Shown here piece after piece: positions 56,290-64,000 of a stretch of 64,000 bases of DNA. The stretch is from assembly GCF_020360975.1 (NCBI RefSeq), contig NW_025408671.1:4402001-4466000 (forward strand). Reading direction: 5' to 3'. The notes beneath the pieces were generated by a model, which was given only the letters and a program-made list of their open reading frames with translations, made no database searches and had not been told where the DNA came from. The position numbers and the translations under genes are program-made. Position 1 is the first letter of the stretch. Each line of letters begins with the position of its first letter. Origin of the DNA: Hirsutella rhossiliensis (taxonomy: Eukaryota; Ascomycota; Sordariomycetes; Hypocreales; Ophiocordycipitaceae).

Positions 56290-59200
56290 TTTAATATAGG
56301 TTATAATTAATAACTCCTAGCCTATTACTGCCCTTATAGATAAGGGCTACTAGTACTATGCTATAGTTAACGAGGCGCTTACGCGAGAGATATAAGTACT
56401 AGTAGAAAAGATCGCCCTAAGGCGAGTAAAGGGCGCCTTAAGCGCGATAGAGGGTATAGTAATTAAGGGTATTATATAGCTAGCTATAAAGGTCGACGGT
56501 TACTATAAGCTTATTATAGCTTATATAATCCCTTAACTAGAATTTCCCTTAATCCTTAGAAAACCCTAGTTATTATATATAGAGTTATACTCGGTTCTAT
56601 ATTAAAGGAAGCTATAGTTTAGGCCTATATAACGGTAGGTCCGCTACGACGATAGTTCTATAGGCGTAGGACTAAGTATATAAGCTTTATACTTAGTATA
56701 AGAAGTCCTTGCCTTTATCTTTATAGGAACCGTATAATAGGTAGAGCGGGGGCAAGGCTAGGTAGCGGCTAATATAGCGGTCTATATAGTTAGCTTAGCG
56801 GATATCGATAAAGCCCTCTAAATAAAAAAGCTAAAGTCGCCCTCTAAGCTATAGTAGTAGATACCGGAGCGCTTTTATAACCTCCTACCGCTATTTAAGT
56901 CCTAGGAAGCGGATAAGCTTAACCTATATAAGCTAGGGGTAGACTATAAGATCGTACTCTATACTAATAAGAAGGGGTAGGAACTACCTATACTATTCGG
57001 ACCGCTATATAGTATATTATACGCGGAGCTACTAGTACTAAAGAAGACGCTAAGGGACCTCCTAAATAAGGGTTTTATTTAAGTAAGTAGCTTCGAAGTA
57101 AGAGCGCCGGTCTTATTTATATATAAACTAAGGGGCGGGATATAGTTATATTATAACTATAGGGCTCTAAACGTAATTATAAGGCTAGACCGCTACCCCT
57201 TACCCTTAATCTTAGATACGCTCTATAACCTTTTAAAGGTAAAGTAGTTTACGAAGCTAGATATAAAATAAGCGTTCTATAAAGTATAGATCTTAGAGGG
57301 TAATAAGTAAAAGATAGCGTTTTATATACGCTATAGCTTATTTAAGTAGCTTATAACGCTCTTTAGCCTCTTAAGAGCGCCCGCTACCTTCTAGTATTAT
57401 ATTAATAACGTATTATAGGACTTCCTTAATAAGTTCGCCTCTATATATATAAATAATATCCTTATTTATACGAGCGGCTCTTATAAGGACTATATATAAA
57501 AAGTATAGAGGGTCTTAGAGCGCCTCTAACTTTATAGGCTCTACCTTAACCTAGATAAGTACGAATTTAAGGTTAAGAGGGTTAAGTACCTAAGCTTTAT
57601 TATTTATATAGGCGTAGGTATATAGGCGGATCCTATAAACATCTAGGCGATCTAGGACTAAGCGGCCCTAACTATATAGATAAGCGTATAGAGCTTCCTT
57701 AGGTTCGCGAACTATTATAGGATGTTTATTAGGGGCTTCTCTTATATTATAAGTCCCCTAAATAAGATTACTAGGAAATAAACCGCCTTTTATTAAGGGC
57801 CTATATAGGAAGGAGTATTCTATACGCTTAAGGACCTATTCTTATAGGCCTTAGTACTACTTTAGTAGGACTTTAACTAGTCTATATTAGTTAAAGTAGA
57901 CTATAGCGGCTAGGTACTTAGAGGAACGCTCTCTTAGGAGGTAGACGGGCGGAAGTAACTAATAGCGTTCTACTCTTATAAGCTAACCTTAGTAAAGCGG
58001 AATTACGCTATTTATAATAAGGAGATACTAGCGATTATTAGCTACCTTAAGTAATAATAAGTAGAGCTCTAGAGCTATAAGAGCTTTAAGGTTCTTATAG
58101 ACTATAGGAATCTTAAGTACTTTATAACCCACTAGTACTTCTTAGAACGGTAAGCCCGCTAAGCGGAGTATCTCTTATACTTTAACTTCTCGATTAAGTA
58201 CTAGCTAAGGCGGGACTCTATAGTCCTAGATATACTTTCCTAGAGGGATTAAGACCGGCTAATAGGAGCGGATATCGAGGCCTAGGATCTATAGCTTATC
58301 CTATAAGAAGCGCTATAGACTTATATAAGAGCTTCCTTAGTAGAGGAAGGCGCGGCGCTAACGGATAAGCCTTCCCCTATACCTTTGCCTTAGCCTAGCG
58401 AGGAGGGATAGACCGGCCTAAGGGCGCGTGCGGCGTAGGTGTTCTAAGATAAGGTCCTCTAGCGCTTATAGGATAGGATATCGTCTCTAGACTATACCTA
58501 CGAAAGTATATACCGCGCCGTTAAGTCCGGCGCTCGATGCCTCGATCTAAAGCTAAAGTTAAAGGTATAAGTAGCCGACTATTATATTAACCTATAGGGG
58601 CACCTACGTTAGCGGGGGAGACTATAAGTGCTAGGCGCGCTATATACTATAGAAGCTAGGGAGAAGGATAGACCGCTAGAGCTAGATAAATAGAATAAGC
58701 TTTAAGGGAAGCTAGTCTAGCTCGTCTATAACTTTAGTATCGTAGGCTACCTAAGTAAGTATAGTATAGTAGTAGGCCTCGCGAGGGATTTCTACTAGCC
58801 CCTCCTATAGTACTACGTTCGCCGCTTCTTCTATAACTACGATATTTATAGCTATACTAAGATTTAAAGGGTATAGCTTAAGGGGCTACTTAAGTAGCTT
58901 CCGGTACCTAACTAGTTCTATATATATATATATATAGACTTTATAACGGACCTCTTACTTATAAAGGGCAGCAACCGCTATATATAAGTAATTAAGGACT
59001 AACTTAGTAAGTCTATAGTATTAAAGCTAATACTATTTATAGATATAGAGTCTTATATAGAGCGCTTCTTATAGTACTAGGCCCGCTTATATAGCTAGCT
59101 AGCCTTTATTATAAGTAATAAAGGATCGAATTAAACTAGCCGCTTTTAGTAGTACTTATACTAGCTACTTTAGATTATATAGCTACTTAGTATAGTATAT

Positions 59201-60060
59201 TACCTATAAACCGATAAAGGGCCTAAGAGGGTTAACTAAGAGGCGTAGGCTTACCTATAGGCCGTTATAGCCTATAACTAAGTAGACTAAGACCGTTAGC
59301 TCCCTATAGCTTAACTTACGTTAAATAGTAAACTATATACCTCTATTAAGATAGCCCCTTTCTTTATAATATATAGCTTTAAACTACCTTTATTAGTTCC
59401 CTTTATTATAAATATAGTAGTAAAGTAGTATAGTAATTCGTTACTAGAGGGCCGCGCCTCTATATTTATATAAAAGCTATAAGAGACTATAGATTATTAC
59501 TAATCCGCGATAGCTGCCGCGGTATAAGATTAAGAGCGGCACGCTAATAAGACTAAGGCCCTAGTAGATAGGTTTACGGTAAGAGATAAGGTATAGCTAG
59601 ACCTCTATAACTATAGGTCGGTATAGCTAAAAAAAAAGCTTAACTAGCTATACGCGAAGTTTATAGTATAGAAGGTTATTAGCTTATAGGTTATAGAGCT
59701 TAATAGTCTCTTAATAAGGGTCTATAATAAGATTAATATAGACCTCCTTTATAGAGCTTCCTTTAACCTACTACCTAGATAAGAAGTAGCGGACGCTTAA
59801 CCGCCTATAATTAAGGTAGAGGGAGAGGACGAGTTTAAGGTTAAAGAGATATAGGCCGCGCGCTAGAAAAAGGTCGGTAAGGGGAAACGCTAAGAGGTCC
59901 TCGTTAAGTAGCGCGGGTATCTTAACCTTACGTAGGAACCTATATATAAGTTTATAAGAACTATAGCCCTTAATAAGTTTAAAGCCTTATTTAAAATAGT
60001 AAATAAGAATAATAAACTAATAGACTACTAATAGTAGCTTAAGCTAAGACTATAAAGTAA
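56290..60060 (+). pseudogene. Gypsy-2 pol
   Basis: The protease motif reads ALIDKG (about 56325), probably from an IDSG form. RT covers about 56960-57800, with YINNILIY at 57446-57469 (both catalytic Asp of YIDD changed to Asn by RIP) followed by TSGS. RNase H (about 57850-58200) ends with the NLKYFITH and AEYLLYFNFSIKY blocks. Integrase covers about 58730-59400 with DFITDLLLIKGSNRYI and the later YNQVDQDR and PFFIIYSFKLPLL motifs. The frame ends with KGGS near 60070, beside a polypurine-like AAAGGGGGCAG. Stops at RIP sites abolish it. Confidence 0.85.
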
Positions 60061-60168
60061 GTATAGTAAAGGGGGCAGTTATAATAATATAGGTAATATA
60101 AGTATAATAGTATAAGTAGAGATAAAAATAGCGTTTATTATAAAGCGGAGCCCTTAGACTACCTAGGC

Positions 60169-61130
60169 TTATTCCTTATCGTTATTATTATTATTATCTT
60201 TATTATTATCGTCCTCGTTAGCCTCTTCCTTCTTATTAGCGGCGGCGGCGGTCTTTAAGGCGCTAAGGCGGCCCTTTAAGCCTATAAGCTAGTTAGCGGC
60301 GGCGGCGGCTCTAGGGGTAAAGGGGCGGCGGCTAGCGGCGGTAGTAGGGGTAGCAGCGGTAGCGGAGGCGGGCACGGCTAAGGGGACCGCCGATAGGGCG
60401 ATAAAGGTAATATCCCTAGCGCTAGGTACGTTAAAGGCGGAAATAAGAGAGCAAAAGAGTAGGACTTACTTAGGTATAAGGCCCTATCGCTTAAGGGCGT
60501 AGAGGTTATAGTAAGCGGCGGCGGCGGCGGTAAGGCGCTTCTTAGTAGCCCCCCGCGCCTACCTATACGAGCCGGCCTTTTAAGCTAATACCGTAGTAAG
60601 TAGGATAGGAGGCGCCGCCTTATAAGCGCGGCCGGCTCGCGCGTACTAGTAGTAGCTACCGCCGCGGCGGCGCCCGGCCTAGTTAGAGTAGTTAAGCTCC
60701 TATAATATATAATATATATAGGGGGCTAAGTAGGCGGCGCCGGCCTATACTTAGCGCTTATACTATAGGAGGTTAGCGGATAATATCTATTACGCTTACC
60801 TAACTATAGACTTATAGGGGTAGCGGAGATAGAGGCGGGGGCCGAGGGGCCGGGCGTTATAGGTAGCGGCGGGGACGGCGTCGTTACTTTAAGGGGCAAC
60901 GTAAGAGCGAATAGCGTAGTAAAGGCGGCGGCGGCGGCGGTAGGAGCGGTAGTAGCGGCGCGGGTAAGAGCGGCGGTAGCGGCGGAGTCGTCGTTAGCCG
61001 CGGCTAGTATAGCGTCGACGAATAACTCTATATACTCTAAGAAAGAGGAGGTAAGAGAGGGAGAGATAGATATATCTATCGCGGAAGTTAATATAACGGA
61101 ATATAGCCTCTTACTCTATAAAGCGCAGAA
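60169..61130 (-). pseudogene. Possible antisense ORF between pol and 3' LTR of Gypsy-2
   Basis: The minus strand can be read as protein whose stops are nearly all TAG in Gln/Trp-compatible positions. An upstream block (about 61130-60700) includes FVDAILAAANDDSAATAALT and Ala/Thr/Pro-rich sequence. A downstream block in another frame (about 60640-60169) includes LISAFNVPSARDITFIAL, an Ala-rich stretch and a Lys/Glu/Asn/Asp tail ending at a TAA complementary to 60169-60171. GCC/GGC triplet runs cause the Ala richness. I do not recognise the product. Reduced CpA content and triplet repeats can make chance open frames, so this is a candidate only. The frame switch near 60.65 kb is unexplained. 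Confidence 0.35.
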
Positions 61131-61638
61131 CTTATTAATTAGAGTTATTATTATTATTAAGGCTATTATTACTACTACTACTATTACTATAAGTATATAT
61201 TAATAGAGCGGCCTATATAGCTAAGAACGGACTAACGCCTTAGGTAGAGCGGAACTTACCTATTAATACTACTACTATAGTTAAAGAAAAGAAAGAAGGA
61301 AGGGAAGGGGGAAAGGGGGGATACTACCTTATATACCCCTTAGTAGAGGATACTACCTAAGGTAGAGGGGATAGGCAACCTAAGGCTTATATAGGTCTAG
61401 ACTAGCCGCTAGCTACCTAGGGGCGTATATAATAGGTTATACCCTTATTTAAATAGCTAGCCGGCTAATAAGTATAGAGCTAGGTCCTAGCTACCTAGGC
61501 TAATAAGCGCGGGGATAATAGGGCTAGTAAGGCCGGCCTTATTAATAGGAAAGGGTAAGGAAGAGCCCGCGGTATAGGCCTAATTATATAAGAGCTATTA
61601 ATAAGGTAGCGCTATACTACGCTTAAGGGAGGGTATTA

Positions 61639-61824
61639 TATAAGAGTCTTTAACTATTATAGGTAATAGGCTTAGGCCGCGGCCTAAGCTATATAGTTAT
61701 ATATAAAGGGCCGGATCCTATAAGTATAAGGGCGGGCTAGCTATATATAAAAGAGCTCTATATAGCTTATTAATATTATCCTATAGATAGTATTTATACT
61801 TATACCTCTACCTACTCTATAATA
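61639..61824 (+). repeat. Gypsy-2 3' LTR
   Basis: The 186-bp repeat is preceded by a purine tract (AAGGGAGGGTAT) and carries more RIP changes than the 5' copy. Confidence 0.88.
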
Positions 61825-62438
61825 GCTATAGAAGCTAAAACCTTTAGCGGGATCGATATCCTAGGGCAACCTAGGTAGCTAGGCACCCTAGGCCTAATAT
61901 AGAAAGTAGGATCGGTTATCTTTATAGTCCCTTTAAAGGCTATAAGGGCTAAATACCGGAAAAAAGGCCTTTATATAATAGGTCTATAGATTTAAGTTAA
62001 GGCTTATAAGGAATATACTATATATACGTAGTACTATAGGTGCCTTTCCTTTAGCTATAACCCCTAGACCTAACGACAGCCTATTAAGTATACCTTTTAC
62101 CTAGAAAAGCACCTAACTAAGGACTATAACTACCTTAGCTATAAGGCTAGCTAAAGCTACTCTTACTTTAAGGTCTAATACTATAACTATAAGGGAGAGT
62201 ACCTTATAACTAATAAAGTATAATACGGAGTTTATAAGGGAATAACTAATACCTAATAGCCTTAGCCCCCTTATACTTATAGGGCCCTTAAAGCCCCTTA
62301 GGCCCCCTAGGCCTAGCTATAAGCCTATTAGTATTATATAGTATAATACTAATAGGTAGGAAATAGCTAACCTATCGATCTTAGAGTAGGCCCTAGAAAT
62401 AAGAGCGGACCTTATCTTATTATAAGAGCCTTACCTCT
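61825..62438 (+). pseudogene. LINE-type ORF1, C-terminal part with zinc knuckles
   Basis: It continues the frame from 43012: after the duplicated pentamer it reads AIEAKTFSGIDILGQ, then VIFIVPLKAIRAKYRKKGLY, then Cys/His-rich sequence. The knuckle remnants are RCLSFSYNP, EKHLTKDYNYLSYKAS and YYNYKGEYLITNKV, where Tyr replaces Cys or His of CCHC fingers in the spacing of LINE ORF1 proteins. ORF2 would follow but is cut off by the Copia-C LTR at 62439. Confidence 0.65.
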
Positions 62439-63006
62439 TATAAGGAACGGTGTTCCTACTATAAATAAAGTAGCTATAATATACTCTCTTAATTATATAA
62501 GCTAATAAGTAGTATATTAATTATAGATAAAATCTTATCTTATAAAGTAAGAATCGCTTATTATTTTATATATTATTATATATTAAACGGGTTACCGGTT
62601 ATTATATAATCGGGAATCGAAGGAATAGAGCTAGCTTAGAATGCTAGCTAAGACTTCTTAAGAATACCGGCACGACTAACCTCCTTTAAATACGAATATT
62701 AGTAGAACTAAGATACTTTTAGATTTACTTAAGGTATTACGGAATTCCCTAGTCTTAGGGCTATACGGCAGCCTAAATCTAGTCCTAAAAGGTTCTTCCG
62801 TTTAGCTATAATTATCTATATAAAATAGTATATCCGCTAGTAGATAGATTAAGTATTATTAACTTTAATACCTCTTCTATATACTAATATACTACTAATA
62901 AATTCCGTTGAAAATCCTACCTTATACTCCTTCTTCCCCTTTATTATATAGTCTTATATAATTCCTTAATTTCCTAAAATTCCGCTTTTACTTATATACC
63001 TTAAGA
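62439..63006 (+). repeat. Copia-C LTR, solo, without target duplication
   Basis: A full-length 568-bp Copia-C LTR lies in plus orientation, TATAAGGAACGG to CTTAAGA. The flanks are CCTCT and ATAGT, not a duplication. The right side has no primer site, and the left side has LINE sequence instead of Copia internal sequence. It is best explained as the product of recombination between LTRs of two elements. Confidence 0.82.
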
Positions 63007-64000
63007 ATAGTCTAAGTAGTAAGGTTAACGCTTAGTTTAAGTTTAGTTTAGCTAATACTATAGTCTTATTATTATAAGTCTTCTCTCTTTCTTAGGTCGC
63101 CTTAATAAGGGAAGTAGTTAGTTAAGGTAGCTTTAGTTAGGGCTGCTTTATTACTAGCGCGACCTTAGTCTTATTATCTTATATATCTATATATAGCCTT
63201 TAAGCTAAGTTAAACTAGCGGAGCTTACTTAAGTAAAGGAACTATTACGCTAGCGGCGCTACTATTTTTTTCCTTTAAAGGCCCGCTCTTATATTACCTA
63301 TATCCTAAGTCTATATTAAGAGAGACTCCCTTACCTTTACTATTAATAGATAGTTAATTATTATATAATAAATAGTATCTTATTTTTATTTATAGATATA
63401 TATTAGTAAGACTATGCTAAGGACTTAGTAATTAAAGAGGAAGTTATTAAGCTTAATCTTTCTTATATATATCTAAGTAATTACTATATTAATATACTTA
63501 AGGAGGCCCTTATAATAGTCTAGTATTATTACTTTATTAAACTATAGTAAGAAGTTAGTAGGGTAAAAGGTAGTTTAGTATTATTAGATTATATTTTCCT
63601 TAGTATTCTATTAAGCGGCTTATTCTTTATTTAGCCTTTTAAGCGACTTAGCTTTATTTAAGAGGTCGTCTAATCCTATCTAGCCTTAGACCCCCTTTAT
63701 CTCCTCTATAAGGGGGGATCTACTTAAAGGTAGCGCCGCTAAGGGCTTACTCTCTCTTTAATATTACTTTCTTTTAAGTATACTTATAACTATATTAAAC
63801 GTATATTAGATTTAGCCTAGGAGCCTTAAGTCCTTTAGCCTTTAAAGGGTATTTATTATTCTTTAGTTTAAGTAAATATTAATTAAAGGTACCTATACCT
63901 CTACTTTAACTTAGTAGACTAAGGTCGTATAGTAAGCGCTTATTACTACCTAAAAGTAAGCTAACTAGTTTTATATTAAGTCCTACGCGATCTTATATAG
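63007..64000. other. Unrecognised RIPped sequence
   Basis: AT-rich sequence with reduced CpA and TpG. I found no open frame, RT motif, LTR or RNA gene. It does not obviously continue the LINE ORF1 on the left of the solo LTR. Confidence 0.5.

Larger units (their letters stand above)
43013..61824 (+). mobile_element. Gypsy-2: complete Ty3/gypsy element, interrupted
   Basis: LTRs of 186 bp lie at 43013-43198 and 61639-61824. Flanking pentamers are GCCGT (43008-43012) and GCTAT (61825-61829), which differ by two RIP-type transitions and are probably one target duplication. The element is about 7 kb without Copia-C2, which occupies 44029-55857. The order on the plus strand is gag, zinc knuckle, protease, RT, RNase H, integrase. 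An extra GC-rich 1.5-kb region follows before the 3' LTR. RT wording (ILIYTSGS) fits the fungal Tf1/chromovirus group; I did not confirm a chromodomain. Confidence 0.88.

Noticed and set aside
60231..61000. GC-rich GGC-repeat region taken as a host gene or CpG island
   Set aside because: It lies between pol and the 3' LTR of Gypsy-2 and shows the same CpA/TpG loss as the element, so it belongs to the transposon.
1..64000. CRISPR array, prokaryotic operons, riboswitches or rRNA genes
   Set aside because: No regularly spaced repeats, no ribosome-binding-site context and no rRNA-like sequence were seen. The window is eukaryotic repeat DNA.

Overview
The window looks like an AT-rich, gene-poor heterochromatic block of a filamentous ascomycete (Pezizomycotina). 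I found no host gene: almost every base belongs to a transposable element, most of them nested in one another. The assignment to a fungus rests on repeat-induced point mutation (RIP). In most elements CpA and TpG have been almost completely converted to TpA, so Gln and Trp codons have become TAG stops, zinc-knuckle Cys codons (TGY) have become Tyr (TAY) and ATG starts have become ATA, while CpG is spared. Short spliceosomal introns and fungal-type Ty1/copia, Ty3/gypsy, LINE and pogo-like elements agree with this.

Layout. (1) 1-17428: a decayed minus-strand Ty3/gypsy element (Gypsy-1). It is split by a young, un-RIPped Copia element (Copia-B, 224-6336, TSD TAAAG) and by a lightly RIPped Copia (Copia-A1, 9783-16045, TSD AAAAC) that landed in the zinc-knuckle codons of the gypsy gag. 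(2) 17429-34893: Copia-A2 (minus, truncated) lies in Copia-C1 (minus). C1's outer LTR lies in the 5' LTR of Copia-A4 (plus, heavily RIPped). A4 itself carries an un-RIPped pogo/Tc1-mariner DNA transposon (28344-30526, TSD TA). (3) 34894-41688: a second Gypsy-1 fragment (Gypsy-1b), which preserves the empty site for Copia-B, followed by truncated Copia-A5. (4) 41689-62438: a LINE ORF1 split by a complete Ty3/gypsy element (Gypsy-2, 43013-61824). Gypsy-2 is split by complete Copia-C2 (44029-55857, TSD CTCTA), which is split in turn by a composite unit (47630-53589, TSD ATATC). That unit is a 370-bp TRIM-like mini-retrotransposon joined in tandem to Copia-A3. (5) 62439-63006 is a Copia-C LTR without a target duplication, followed by 1 kb of unrecognised RIPped DNA to the window end.

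How the parts relate. Copia-A, Copia-C and the TRIM all carry a primer-binding site complementary to the anticodon region of initiator tRNA-Met (half-tRNA priming, as in Drosophila copia). The TRIM also shares its polypurine tract and LTR tips with Copia-A, so it is probably a non-autonomous partner. The most unusual items are the TRIM/Copia-A3 composite bounded by one target duplication, a possible antisense reading frame between pol and the 3' LTR of Gypsy-2, and a nonamer repeated six times in Copia-B. A further pattern is a run of one-base homopolymer shortenings that affects only the two un-RIPped elements.

Limits: boundaries inside decayed sequence are good to about 10-50 bp. Domain calls come from reading translations by eye, not from searches.
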